A DNA stretch of 19,042 nucleotides, taken from the NCBI GenBank assembly GCA_003151595.1, contig PLXW01000186.1:220-19261 (forward strand), written 5' to 3'. This DNA is from Myxococcales bacterium. Its GTDB lineage: Bacteria; Myxococcota; Polyangia; Polyangiales; Polyangiaceae. Below are positions 1 through 9,378 of this stretch, in pieces (positions within the stretch are counted from its first letter, which is position 1; each line of letters begins with the position of its first letter). A program made the position numbers and the translations under genes. Under the pieces are notes generated by a model. That model saw only the letters and a list, made by a program, of their open reading frames with translations. It was not told the origin of the DNA and ran no database searches.

Positions 1-2006
<2,006 letters not shown>

Positions 2007-2010
<4 letters not shown>

Positions 2011-2213
2011 GCGATCGCATCCCTGACGTTCGCGACGGGCTCACGCGCGTCGAGCGGATCGTGCTGACGGTGCTTCACGAGACGCAGGTCGAACGCGGAG
2101 GGAAGAACGTTCCGATGCCGCTGCTCTACGGGCGCGTGCTCGAGCGGATCGATCTGTCTCGCGGCGAGCTCATGGAGATCGTCCAGCGGCTGGGTGCGCG
2201 GCGCGTCAAATAG
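2007..2213 (+). CDS. 68-aa protein translationally coupled to dnaE
   Basis: This small protein starts with a GTG that overlaps the dnaE stop as GTGA, which suggests translational coupling on one mRNA. It is mostly helical and charged. The segments TRVERIVLTVLHETQ and VPMPLLYGRVLERIDLSRGELMEIVQRLGARR look like a helix-turn-helix or winged-helix fragment: a helix, a short loop with Pro, then two helices. It has no signal peptide, membrane segment or cysteine. I do not recognise a named family. The overlap with dnaE, the unbroken frame and the normal composition make it a likely real gene. A link to replication is inferred only from position. A conserved GTGA arrangement in related genomes would support it. 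Confidence 0.7.
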
Positions 2214-2230
2214 CGAAACAGGCGCAATTC

Positions 2231-2279
2231 CATGACGATTCCCCGACAAGCGCCCCCGCGTCATGACGAATGTATGACG
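2231..2279. promoter_or_regulatory. Operator-like cluster of ATGACG repeats upstream of the desaturase gene
   Basis: In the 158-bp gap before the desaturase, the sequence ATGACG occurs three times in the same orientation: 2232-2237, 2263-2268 and 2274-2279. The second copy is half of a perfect 10-bp palindrome, CGTCATGACG, at 2259-2268. The starts are 31 and 11 bp apart, close to three turns and one turn of the helix. This is the usual geometry of a multi-site operator. Regulation of the desaturase by this cluster is inferred. I see no clear -35/-10 pair. Confidence 0.4.
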
Positions 2280-2371
2280 GGCAAACGCGGCGGTTCGAGA
2301 CACTCTTCTCCTGCGTCGCTCGGCAGCGCCCCCTCACTCGGCAGGAGCGTCGAAGCCACCAAGGAGAACCC

Positions 2372-3190
2372 GTGATCATCGTCGCCTTCTTCATCGCGCA
2401 CTGGCAGCTCTCGGTCTTCTTCCAGACCTTCTTCCTGCACCGCTACGGCGCGCACCGGCAGATAACGATGTCGAAGGGGTGGGAGAAGTTCTTCTACCTC
2501 TGCACGTACGTCTCGCAGGGCTCGAGCTTCTTGTCGCCGCGCGCGTACGCGATCCTCCATCGCATGCACCACGCGTACAGCGACACGCCGAAGGACCCGC
2601 ACTCGCCGACGAACTACAAAGACGTCGTCACGATGATGCTGGCGACGAAGCACAAGTACGACGCCTTCGCATACTACCGCGAAGAGCCGGAAGCGAAGTT
2701 CGACGGCGGCTTCCCGGAGTGGCCTGCGGTCGACAAGCTCGCGCAGTCGTGGGTCGGGCGCATCCTGTGGGGCGGCGCGTACGTGCTCTTCTACGTGAAC
2801 TTCGCGACGGCGCCGTGGATGTGGGCGCTCCTGCCGATGCACTTCGTGATGGGGCCGATTCACGGCGCGATCGTGAACTGGTGCGGTCACAAGTACGGCT
2901 ACCAGAACTTCAAGAACGGCGACGACTCGAAGAACATGCTGATCCTCGACTTCCTCACGGCGGGCGAGCTCTTTCAGAACAACCACCACAAGTTCGGCAT
3001 GAGCCCGAACTTCGCGGCGCGGTGGTTCGAGATCGACCCGGCGTTCCAGGTGATCCGCGTGTTCGCGGCGCTCGGGATCGTGAAGTACGGGACGACGCAG
3101 CGGATGCGCTGGCCGGCGGCGGCGAGCGCGAATGATGCGCACGCGGCGGACGAGAGCGCGCCGGCCGTGGAAGTCGCCGCAGCGGAGTAG
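2372..3190 (+). CDS. Membrane fatty acyl desaturase (acyl-CoA desaturase family)
   Basis: This is a di-iron integral-membrane fatty acyl desaturase that introduces a double bond into acyl chains, and so affects membrane fluidity. I chose the GTG start because AAGGAG (2361-2366) lies 5 nt upstream and translation then opens with a hydrophobic segment (IIVAFFIAHWQLSVFFQTFF). An in-frame ATG at 2270 would add 34 charged, unhelpful residues. The protein is 272 aa. The three histidine boxes are present: HRYGAH at residues 23-28, HRMHH at 63-67, and NNHHKFG near residue 205. An extra NWCGH motif occurs near residue 173, as in stearoyl-CoA-type desaturases. The hydrophobic stretch at about 128-162 supplies further membrane helices. 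The C-terminal 30 residues are Ala/Glu-rich and probably disordered. No electron-donor domain is fused, so ferredoxin or another carrier must come from elsewhere. Substrate and regiochemistry cannot be read from the sequence. Confidence 0.92.
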   Translation: MIIVAFFIAHWQLSVFFQTFFLHRYGAHRQITMSKGWEKFFYLCTYVSQGSSFLSPRAYAILHRMHHAYSDTPKDPHSPTNYKDVVTMMLATKHKYDAFAYYREEPEAKFDGGFPEWPAVDKLAQSWVGRILWGGAYVLFYVNFATAPWMWALLPMHFVMGPIHGAIVNWCGHKYGYQNFKNGDDSKNMLILDFLTAGELFQNNHHKFGMSPNFAARWFEIDPAFQVIRVFAALGIVKYGTTQRMRWPAAASANDAHAADESAPAVEVAAAE

Positions 3191-3216
3191 TGCGGAAGGG
3201 CGCGTCGCTCGCGAAA

Positions 3217-3363
3217 CCCTCACCCCAGCGATTCAAGACGAATCCCGCGTCCCCTCTCCCGCAAGGGGAGAGGGGAAATCGGTGCGAGCCCCGAGGCCCT
3301 CTCCCCTTGCGGGAGAGGGCAAGCGATTGCAGCGAGCGAAGTGTTGGGTGAGGGGACGCGGGA
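3217..3363. repeat. REP/MITE-like intergenic palindromic element
   Basis: The gap between two convergent genes holds a nested palindromic element. A 14-bp perfect inverted repeat (TCCCGCGTCCCCTC at 3243-3256, reverse complement at 3350-3363) encloses two hairpins that are reverse complements of each other. Hairpin one pairs 3251-3260 with 3266-3275 and has loop GCAAG. Hairpin two pairs 3296-3305 with 3311-3320 and has loop CTTGC. CCCTCACCC (3217-3225) and GGGTGAGGG (3346-3354) form a further pair. Elements with CCCTCACCC ends and CCCTCTCCC/GGGAGAGGG hairpins are common between genes in proteobacteria and relatives. It carries no open reading frame. Confidence 0.8.
3251..3320. terminator. Possible bidirectional transcription terminator formed by the two hairpins
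   Basis: The two 10-bp GC stems (3251-3275 and 3296-3320) lie between the stops of the convergent desaturase and U32 genes, where a shared terminator would be expected. Neither is followed by a T tract on either strand, so they do not meet the usual intrinsic-terminator rule. The role is inferred from position only. Confidence 0.3.
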
Positions 3364-3378
3364 GGACGGACGCGTCGC

Positions 3379-5883
3379 CTACGCCTGAACGACGCGCAGC
3401 GATCCTTTGACCACGCCGTAGTTCCCCTCGGCCTTCAGCGTGCGCCACACCTCGTGCGGCGTCGCTGAGCCGGCGAGGAGCTCTTTGTAGGCGGTCACGA
3501 TGCGCGCGACCTCGTCGGCCGACTCGCGCACCAGCTCGATCCGGAAGCGGCGCACGCCGCGATCGCGCACCGTCGCGACGAGGTGTGCGGCGCTCTGAGG
3601 CGCGGCGTGGAAGACGGTGTTGCGGCAGCCGACGTCGGCTTCGACGGGGTGATCGAGCCCGGCGCGATCGCGGAGCGAGACGCGGTGGCGGTCGCACGGG
3701 CGGCCGCACGTCCTGTGATCTTTCCCTTCGGAAAGGAGTGCGGCGATCACGCAGTGCTCCATGTGGAAGAGCGGCATCGGGTGATGCACGACGACCTCTG
3801 CGAACGGCGCGAAGGCCGGCGTGAGAAGCGACGCGAGCTGCGTGGCGTCGAGATCGAACGACGGCGTGAAGGCGATGAGGCCATGGCCGTGCGAGAGCAC
3901 CTCCGACGCCGTGATCGCGTTCGTCACGTTGAGCGAGAAGTCGCCGATGCGCGGGATGGCGTCGGTCACCGAGTCGTGGAGCGCGCCGAGGCCGCGCACG
4001 AGGATCGCGTCGGGGGCGAGCGCGGCGAGGTAGCGATCGATCTTCTCTTCGCCCGGCTTGCGAATGCGCGGCGGTGCGAGCGTCACGTGCGGCCGAACGC
4101 TTCGCGTGCGGAGCGCCCGGAGGGCGTCGCCCGTGCCGGTGAGCTCCAGAAAATCGAGCGTCACGCCGTCGGCGCCGGCGTCGAGCGCGGCGTTCGCTTG
4201 ATCGAGCGAGCGACAGAGGACGAAGAGCCCGCTCGGGGGAGGGGCTCTGTCCGGCGGACGTGCAGAGGCGATCATGTCCGCCGCGGTGACCGACGTCGTG
4301 ACGTGCCCCGTGTCGAGCGACGCCGACGCCTCGTCGAGCGCATGCACGAGCGCGCGACGCCCGCGGTTGAGCGACGACAGCGGGAGGATCGTGTTCGGCG
4401 GGAGCGCGATGCGGAGCGAACCGAGCGTGTACGGCGTGTCGCCCAGGCGTCCGAGCTTGTCGCGGAGGGTCGCCTCGTCGAGCGGGGCGGAGCGCGCCGC
4501 CTCGAGCTTCGCGCCGAGCGTCACGCGCGCGTGGGCGCCATTGGAGGCGCGCGCTTCGAGCGTCGGCTCCTGGTCGAGCTCGCCTTCGAGCACGAGATCG
4601 ATCGTGATGCGACGCACGGCCTCGGAGAGCGAGGCGCGCACTTCGCGATCGCGCGACGGGTCGTTCGTCTTCCACACGCGACGGTTCGCGGGCACCTCGG
4701 CGATGCGCTTGTCGGGGCCGAGCCACACCAGCGCCTCGTCGCCGTCGCTCGCGCGCTCGACGTCCTCGCCGCCGACGAGCACGGTCCACACGCGTCCGCC
4801 GATCTCCCCTTCGCCTGCGAAGGCGCCCTCGACCAGGAGCCCGTCGCCGCGCGCGATCGCCCCCTTCGCGCGCACCGCGATGTAGCGCTTGCCGCGTACG
4901 TCGCGAGCGCCGAGCGATTCGCCTGCGAGGAGACCGCGGTGATCGCACGTGCGCCCATCGACGAGGCGCTGGTGATCGATCCCCGCGAGAAACCCCGGGC
5001 CCGATCCGCGCGAGTACATCTGAAGCGCGAGAAGTCGCTCTTCTTCGGTCGGCGCTTCCACACCCGCGCTCTCCATCGCCGCGTCCACAGCCCGCCGGTA
5101 CAGCCGCGTCGCCGCCGCCACGTACTCCGGCCCCTTCAGGCGCCCCTCGATCTTGATCGACGAGACGCCGAGCCTCACCAGCTCCGGCACCAGCGCGCTC
5201 GCTTCGAGGTCCTCCGGCGACAGGAGGTACGCGCGGTCGCCGAGATCCTTCAGCACGCCGTCGACCACCAGCTCGTAGGGCAGCCGGCACGCCTGCGCGC
5301 ACGCGCCGCGGTTCGCGCTTCGACCGCCGATGGCCTCGCTCGTGAGGCACTGCCCCGAGTACGCGATGCACAGCGCCCCGTGCACGAACACCTCGAGCTC
5401 TGCCTCCGACTGCGCGCGAATCGCCGCGATGTCCTCCAGCGACATCTCGCGCGCAAGGATCACCCGCGCCGCGCCGAGCGACCGCGCCAGCTCCACCGAC
5501 CCGGCGTCGGTGCACGTCATCTGCGTCGACGCGTGAATCGGGAGCGACGGCGCGATGGCCTTCACCATCTTGGCGACACCGAGGTCCTGCACGATCACGG
5601 CGTCCACCGCCGCTTCGGCGCAGGCGCGAATCGCCGCTTCCATGCGCGGCAGCTCGTCGTCGAAGACGAGCGTGTTGAGCGTGACGTACCCCTTGGCGCC
5701 GCGCTCGTGGAGCGCGCGCATCGTCTCTCTCAGCCCGCCGTCATCGAAGTTCGTCGCACGCGCGCGCGCGTTGAACGCTTGCAGCCCGAAGTACACCGCG
5801 TCGGCGCCCGCCGCCACGGCCGCGCGCATCGCGTCGAGATCGCCAGCGGGGGCGAGTACTTCGGGAGCGCGTCGGGGCCTCAT
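3379..5883 (-). CDS. U32-family peptidase homologue with two U32-like lobes (RlhA/YdcP-like)
   Basis: This is an 834-aa U32-family protein. Studied members are mostly iron-sulfur enzymes or helpers in RNA or quinone hydroxylation rather than peptidases. E. coli RlhA, for example, hydroxylates C2501 of 23S rRNA. The first lobe opens with PEVLAPAGDLDAMRAAVAAGADAVYFG (first part of a TIM-type barrel). It carries the U32 signature EVFVHGALCIAYSGQC and the four family cysteines C172, C179, C195 and C199. A DUF3656-like middle follows at about residues 310-530. A second barrel begins near residue 552 and has its own signature MPLFHMEHC, with cysteines C711, C726, C730 and C753 (GCRNTVF). The protein is thus longer than E. 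coli RlhA (about 650 aa) through the added lobe. The ATG start is unambiguous in frame but lacks a strong ribosome site. It lies 30 bp after the glycine-zipper gene, so the two may be co-transcribed. The exact substrate is unknown. Confidence 0.88.
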   Translation of the reverse strand: MRPRRAPEVLAPAGDLDAMRAAVAAGADAVYFGLQAFNARARATNFDDGGLRETMRALHERGAKGYVTLNTLVFDDELPRMEAAIRACAEAAVDAVIVQDLGVAKMVKAIAPSLPIHASTQMTCTDAGSVELARSLGAARVILAREMSLEDIAAIRAQSEAELEVFVHGALCIAYSGQCLTSEAIGGRSANRGACAQACRLPYELVVDGVLKDLGDRAYLLSPEDLEASALVPELVRLGVSSIKIEGRLKGPEYVAAATRLYRRAVDAAMESAGVEAPTEEERLLALQMYSRGSGPGFLAGIDHQRLVDGRTCDHRGLLAGESLGARDVRGKRYIAVRAKGAIARGDGLLVEGAFAGEGEIGGRVWTVLVGGEDVERASDGDEALVWLGPDKRIAEVPANRRVWKTNDPSRDREVRASLSEAVRRITIDLVLEGELDQEPTLEARASNGAHARVTLGAKLEAARSAPLDEATLRDKLGRLGDTPYTLGSLRIALPPNTILPLSSLNRGRRALVHALDEASASLDTGHVTTSVTAADMIASARPPDRAPPPSGLFVLCRSLDQANAALDAGADGVTLDFLELTGTGDALRALRTRSVRPHVTLAPPRIRKPGEEKIDRYLAALAPDAILVRGLGALHDSVTDAIPRIGDFSLNVTNAITASEVLSHGHGLIAFTPSFDLDATQLASLLTPAFAPFAEVVVHHPMPLFHMEHCVIAALLSEGKDHRTCGRPCDRHRVSLRDRAGLDHPVEADVGCRNTVFHAAPQSAAHLVATVRDRGVRRFRIELVRESADEVARIVTAYKELLAGSATPHEVWRTLKAEGNYGVVKGSLRVVQA

Positions 5884-5913
5884 GCGGGCCCGTGGTGTAG
5901 CGCGTTTTCCGCC

Positions 5914-6282
5914 TTACGACGAAGGGGGCTGCATCGGCCCTTCCGCCGACGGTTCTCCCTCGCCACCGCCTGCCCCCGCCGACGCCCCGGAGAAGGCGCC
6001 GATCTTCGTCGGTGGATGCTTCAGGTTCGGCGCGCCGATCTCGTCGCTGGTCACGCCGATCTCCTCGTCGAGCTTCGCGTTTTCCGCGGCGTCGCTGGCC
6101 TCTTTGGAGTCGATCGCGCCCCCCGTGAGCGCCCCGGCCGCCGCACCCAGCACCGCGCCCACAGCAGCGCCCGGCGGCCCTGCGATCGACCCCAGGACCG
6201 CTCCGACGAGCGCCCCCGCGACGCCCGCCTGCGCCTCGTGCTCCAGGTGTTCCTTGTGTTCTCGCTCTTCTCGCTTGGTCAT
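5914..6282 (-). CDS. Small glycine-zipper protein
   Basis: This is a 122-aa protein of unknown function. I chose the ATG at 6282 because GGAGG (6288-6292) lies 5 nt upstream. Extending the frame to 6441 would add 53 Arg/His-rich residues without a ribosome site. The N-terminal 18 residues are highly charged (TKREEREHKEHLEHEAQ). A glycine-zipper segment follows at residues 20-56, with G/A repeats such as VGAVLGSIAG and VGAVLGAAAGALTGG. It reads as two short membrane-capable helices joined at GPPG. The C-terminal half is acidic and ends in a Gly/Ser/Pro-rich tail. There is no signal peptide, so insertion into or association with the inner membrane is more likely than export. Proteins of this build often respond to envelope stress, but nothing here shows that. 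It lies between a Host_attach protein and the U32 gene on the same strand. Confidence 0.75.
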   Translation of the reverse strand: MTKREEREHKEHLEHEAQAGVAGALVGAVLGSIAGPPGAAVGAVLGAAAGALTGGAIDSKEASDAAENAKLDEEIGVTSDEIGAPNLKHPPTKIGAFSGASAGAGGGEGEPSAEGPMQPPSS

Positions 6283-6358
6283 CGTGGCCTCCAGGACAGG
6301 GACGCTCTCACGACTGCAATGTGCGTACTCGCGGCGGTACGCGCCCTTCTCCGCGCGC

Positions 6359-6387
6359 CCCCATCGCGCAACTGGTGCGCGATGGGG
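6359..6387. repeat. Strong inverted repeat between two minus-strand genes
   Basis: CCCCATCGCGC (6359-6369) pairs perfectly with GCGCGATGGGG (6377-6387) across a 7-nt loop, AACTGGT. It lies 66 bp past the stop of the Host_attach gene and 76 bp before the start of the glycine-zipper gene. A second, weaker repeat, GCGTAC/GTACGC (6323-6328 and 6337-6342), lies between it and the glycine-zipper start. There is no T tract, so a factor-dependent terminator, an attenuator or an operator are all possible. Confidence 0.5.
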
Positions 6388-6453
6388 CCAATCGCGCGTT
6401 GGAGGGGATGCGTGCCGCATCATCGCGTGCAGGAACGCCACGCGGCCGTTGCG

Positions 6454-6948
6454 TCAGTGCGCGTGTTTTGCGGGCGCGAAGAGAACCTCGCGCTGGTCCG
6501 GAGGAATCCGCACGTCTTCCCTCAGCCTCGCGGACAGCGCGAGCGTGTCGAGATGGGTGAGATCCTTGTCGACCGTCGACAGGAGGTGCTTGCCGAGCTC
6601 GGGCGTGAGCTCCTTCTTGATCATCCCGACGAAGTGCGGCGGCGCGGCCAGCACCCATTTGCTGAAGCGGCCCCCGCGCTTCGCCTGATCGAGCGTCTTC
6701 ACCAGCGCATGCGCGAAGTGCTCTTTCTCGACCTCCTTGGGCTGCGACGTCGGCGCGAGCGCGTTGTGGTGCGCCGATTGCCCTTCGGACGAGCGGCTGC
6801 CGGCCTGATCGCTCACCAGCGCCCTCGTCTTGGCCCGCGACTCTTCGTGGGTCGTCGTCTCCAAGAGCGCCCACTCCGGAGCTCCGTCGCGCGTTTCGAA
6901 GATCCGCGCCTTCGCCGAGTCGCACACCAAGATCCATACGGTATTCAT
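6454..6948 (-). CDS. Host_attach-family protein (release-factor-like fold)
   Basis: This 164-aa protein matches the family named 'protein required for attachment to host cells' (Host_attach), which comparative work relates to bacterial archaeo-eukaryotic release-factor-like (baeRF) domains. The start at 6948 follows GGAGG with a short spacer. The N-terminal beta strand and turn (MNTVWILVCDSAKARIFE) are typical, as in other family members that open with a strand followed by D-x-A-x-A-R-I-F/Y. A Ser/His/Gln-rich linker in the middle (residues about 50-75) precedes EHFAHALVKTLDQA and FSKWVLAAPPHFVGMIKKEL. That block, with its APPHFVGMI core, is the most diagnostic one. The C-terminus (KDLTHLDTLALSARLRE) is a helical segment. 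The family name comes from a single plant-associated case, so attachment is not implied here. A ribosome- or stress-related role is possible but unproven. Confidence 0.85.
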   Translation of the reverse strand: MNTVWILVCDSAKARIFETRDGAPEWALLETTTHEESRAKTRALVSDQAGSRSSEGQSAHHNALAPTSQPKEVEKEHFAHALVKTLDQAKRGGRFSKWVLAAPPHFVGMIKKELTPELGKHLLSTVDKDLTHLDTLALSARLREDVRIPPDQREVLFAPAKHAH

Positions 6949-6997
6949 CGAGACCTCCACGTGCGGTCGTCGCTCTCGAAGCAACGACGCATTCGAT

Positions 6998-7010
6998 AAC
7001 CTAACCACGA
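6998..7010 (-). promoter_or_regulatory. Putative promoter core CGTGGTTAGGTT before the Host_attach gene
   Basis: Read on the minus strand, this site is TCGTGGTTAGGTT. It lies at the 3' edge of the kinase gene, about 50 nt before the Host_attach start. TAGGTT fits the loose TAnnnT pattern of a -10 element. The same 13 bases recur at 10306-10318, and the 9-base core also occurs at 9349-9357. Promoter function is inferred from recurrence and position. Confidence 0.4.
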
Positions 7011-9320
7011 CTACGCGGCGTGCGGTCCACGAACCGCGGATGGGCTAGGAGCGCGGGCGCGAGTTTGTCCGTCGGTCGCGTCGAGAACTTCGCGCACCCT
7101 CCGCGTCAGCGTCTCGGGCGTGATCGGCTTCTGAAGAAACGCGACGTCCGAGTCGAGCACGCCGTGACGCACGACCGAGTCGTCGGTGTACCCGGACATG
7201 TAGAGTACCTGCATCTCGGGGCGCACCGAGCGGAGGCGTTCGGCGAGCATCCGGCCGCTCATGCGCGGCATGACGACGTCGGTGAGGAGCAGGTGGATGA
7301 TCGCCTTGTGCTGCTCGCAAATGAGCAGCGCGTCACCGCCGCTCTGCGCTTCGAGCACGACGTACCCCTGCCGCTCGAGGATCGTGCGCGCGAGACTGCG
7401 AACGGGCTCCTCGTCCTCCACGAGGAGAACGGTCTCGGTGCCTCGCCGCGACAGCGTCTCGCGCGTGACCTCCGCCGTCTGCGAGGTGGGGCAGGCTTGC
7501 GGTAGGTACACCTTCACGGTCGTCCCTTGGCCCGGCTCGCTGTAGACGAAGATGCTCCCGCCGCTCTGCTTCACGATGCCGAACACGGTGGCCAGACCGA
7601 GCCCCGTGCCCTTGCCCTTCTCCTTGGTGGTGAAGAACGGCTCGAAGATCCGATCGCGAACGGCCGCATCCATGCCGATGCCCGTGTCGGTCACGGCCAG
7701 CATCACGTACGGACCGGAGGTCACGTTCGTGTGGGTCGAGGCGTAGGCGGCGTCGAGCGTGACGTTGTCCGTTTCGATCGTCAGCTTGCCCCCCTTGGGC
7801 ATCGCATCGCGCGCGTTGACGACCAGGTTCATCAACACCTGCTCCACCTGCCCGGGGTCGGCGCTCACCATCCCCAGCGCGGCTTGGCTCACGACGTTCA
7901 GCTCGATGTCCTCGCCGACGAGGCGCCTCAGCATCTTCGCGACGCCGCTGACGACGGTGTTCAAGTCGAGGATCCTCGGCTGAAGGATCTGCTGCCGGCT
8001 GAAGGCCAGGAGCTGCCGCGTGAGATCCGCCGCGCGCTTTCCGGCGGCGAGGATCTCCTCCAGATCTTCGCGCATGGGATCTCCCGGGAGCAGCGCTTCG
8101 GAGGCCATCTCGCTGTAGCTGAGGATGACCGAGAGGAGATTGTTGAAGTCGTGCGCGACTCCGCCCGCGAGGTTCCCGATCGCTTCCATCTTCTGGGCCT
8201 GTCGAAGCTGATGCTCCATCCGCGTCTTTTCCGTCACATCCAGCGCGACGGAAAGGCCGCAGAGCCTCCCTCCGAGCGTGAGCTTGTGGGCCGTGAGCTC
8301 GACGTCGATGACGCTTCCGTCCTTCTTCGTGTGCTTCCGCAATGCCGGCGCCATCGTTCCCTCTTCGGAGTCGACCGTCGCCAAGAAGCTCCGAACGTCT
8401 CCTTGCAGTCGAATGCCCTCCAGCGTCATGCGAAGGAACTCGTCGCGCGAGTATCCGTACTTGCGAATCGCGGCTTCGTTCACCGCGAGAATCTCGAGCG
8501 TCTCGTGGTCGTAGAGAAATTTCGGGAAGGGCGACTGATCGAACAGCGCGCGGTACTGCGCCTCCGAAATGCGCAGCGCTTCCTCTTCGCGCTTCCGCAA
8601 CGAGATGTCTGTGACGTAGCTGATGCACTCGCTCGTCCCTTCGAGCGCCGCGGAGCCGACGAGCGCCGCGATGTGACGCCCGTCCTTGTGGATGTACTCG
8701 CGCTCGCGAAGCGGCAAGAAGCCGGTCGATCGGAGCTGTGCGCGATCCTCCGTGTCGGGGACGAGGCGGCCCGGCGGAGTGATGACCTCCCAGTTCAACT
8801 TGCCGGCGATCATCTCGTCGCGCGTGTACCCGAGCATGCGAAGGAAGGCGTCGTTGGCCTCGCGGAAGTTGCCGTCGAAGTCCGAGATGGTGACGCCGGC
8901 GACGCCGGAGTCGAAGAGGCGGCGAAACCGGAGCTCGCGATCGCGGAGCCGCGCGTGCTCCGCCACCAGGCGCTCGGCGATGAGCACACGGACCTCGAGC
9001 GCCGCGGGGCCGAGCGACGTCGCGTAGAGATCCGTCGCGCCGGCCTCGAGCACCTCGGGGAGCCCGTCTTCGCGGCTCGTGATGACGAGGATGATCGCGT
9101 CGGCGCCTTGCGGGCAGGCGCGCGCGCGGCGACAGAATTCGGTCGCCGTCATGTCGGTCAAAGGATCCTCGACCACCACGAGCGGCACGGGATCCTTCGC
9201 AATCAGCGCGAGCGCGACGGCGCCGTCGAGCGCTGCAATCGGCTGATGCCCCCGAGCACCGAGCGCCTTCTCCACGATGGCTCCCGAGTCCGCGGCGACC
9301 CCGACCAGCAGTGCCTTCAT
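7011..9320 (-). CDS. Hybrid sensor histidine kinase (pseudo-receiver, PAS, PAS, HisKA, HATPase, receiver)
   Basis: This cytoplasmic hybrid sensor kinase has 769 residues from the ATG at 9320. That start gives the receiver-like opening [13 protein letters not shown]; the frame extends 16 codons further but less plausibly. Domain order: a degenerate receiver (1-115), PAS (about 134-244), PAS (about 250-365), HisKA with phospho-accepting His 390 in [12 protein letters not shown], HATPase (about 484-606), and a C-terminal receiver (about 630-749). The HATPase has an N box ([10 protein letters not shown]), a G1 box (DTGIGMD) and a G2 box (GKGTGLGLA). The last receiver looks functional: acidic EDE, phospho-acceptor D681 in LTDVVMP, Ser in YMSG and Lys731 in LQKPI. 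In the first receiver, the expected Asp is Glu51 ([10 protein letters not shown]), and the acidic pocket and Lys are missing. There is no membrane segment, so the signal is probably internal, sensed through the PAS domains. No separate response regulator gene is adjacent, so output may go through a histidine phosphotransferase elsewhere. Confidence 0.92.
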   Translation of the reverse strand: MKALLVGVAADSGAIVEKALGARGHQPIAALDGAVALALIAKDPVPLVVVEDPLTDMTATEFCRRARACPQGADAIILVITSREDGLPEVLEAGATDLYATSLGPAALEVRVLIAERLVAEHARLRDRELRFRRLFDSGVAGVTISDFDGNFREANDAFLRMLGYTRDEMIAGKLNWEVITPPGRLVPDTEDRAQLRSTGFLPLREREYIHKDGRHIAALVGSAALEGTSECISYVTDISLRKREEEALRISEAQYRALFDQSPFPKFLYDHETLEILAVNEAAIRKYGYSRDEFLRMTLEGIRLQGDVRSFLATVDSEEGTMAPALRKHTKKDGSVIDVELTAHKLTLGGRLCGLSVALDVTEKTRMEHQLRQAQKMEAIGNLAGGVAHDFNNLLSVILSYSEMASEALLPGDPMREDLEEILAAGKRAADLTRQLLAFSRQQILQPRILDLNTVVSGVAKMLRRLVGEDIELNVVSQAALGMVSADPGQVEQVLMNLVVNARDAMPKGGKLTIETDNVTLDAAYASTHTNVTSGPYVMLAVTDTGIGMDAAVRDRIFEPFFTTKEKGKGTGLGLATVFGIVKQSGGSIFVYSEPGQGTTVKVYLPQACPTSQTAEVTRETLSRRGTETVLLVEDEEPVRSLARTILERQGYVVLEAQSGGDALLICEQHKAIIHLLLTDVVMPRMSGRMLAERLRSVRPEMQVLYMSGYTDDSVVRHGVLDSDVAFLQKPITPETLTRRVREVLDATDGQTRARAPSPSAVRGPHAA

Positions 9321-9329
9321 CGTGTAGAG

Positions 9330-9337
9330 CCCCCCCC
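9330..9337 (-). promoter_or_regulatory. G8 tract in the ribosome-binding region of the sensor kinase
   Basis: Eight consecutive C on the plus strand give GGGGGGGG in the mRNA, 9 nt before the kinase ATG. It may stand in for a Shine-Dalgarno sequence, since no purine-mixed AGGAGG is present. Homopolymers of this length can vary in length between cells or in assemblies. Confidence 0.35.
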
Positions 9338-9345
9338 AGTCGAGG

Positions 9346-9357
9346 ATGCTAACCACG
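9346..9357 (-). promoter_or_regulatory. Putative promoter core CGTGGTTAGCAT before the sensor kinase
   Basis: The minus-strand reading is CGTGGTTAGCAT, about 25 nt before the kinase start. TAGCAT fits TAnnnT, and the 9-base core is shared with sites at 6998-7010 and 10306-10318. No convincing -35 box is seen. Function is inferred. Confidence 0.35.
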
Positions 9358-9378
9358 TCCTCGGTCACCTGCCCTGGC

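Noticed and set aside
2270..2371. Upstream ATG start for the desaturase
   Set aside because: It would add 34 charged residues without function. AAGGAG with good spacing favours the GTG at 2372.
3233..5515. Long minus-strand frame overlapping the U32 gene
   Set aside because: The translation is Arg/Ala/Gly-rich without motifs, and the U32 frame carries intact family signatures.
6359..6387. Hairpin as an intrinsic terminator
   Set aside because: No T tract follows on either strand, so only a hairpin is recorded, without a firm terminator call.
3583..6999. Very long plus-strand open frame antisense to the U32, glycine-zipper and Host_attach genes
   Set aside because: Its translation is Arg/Ala/His-rich low-complexity sequence with no domain. 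The opposite strand carries three clear gene families. It is a shadow caused by high GC.
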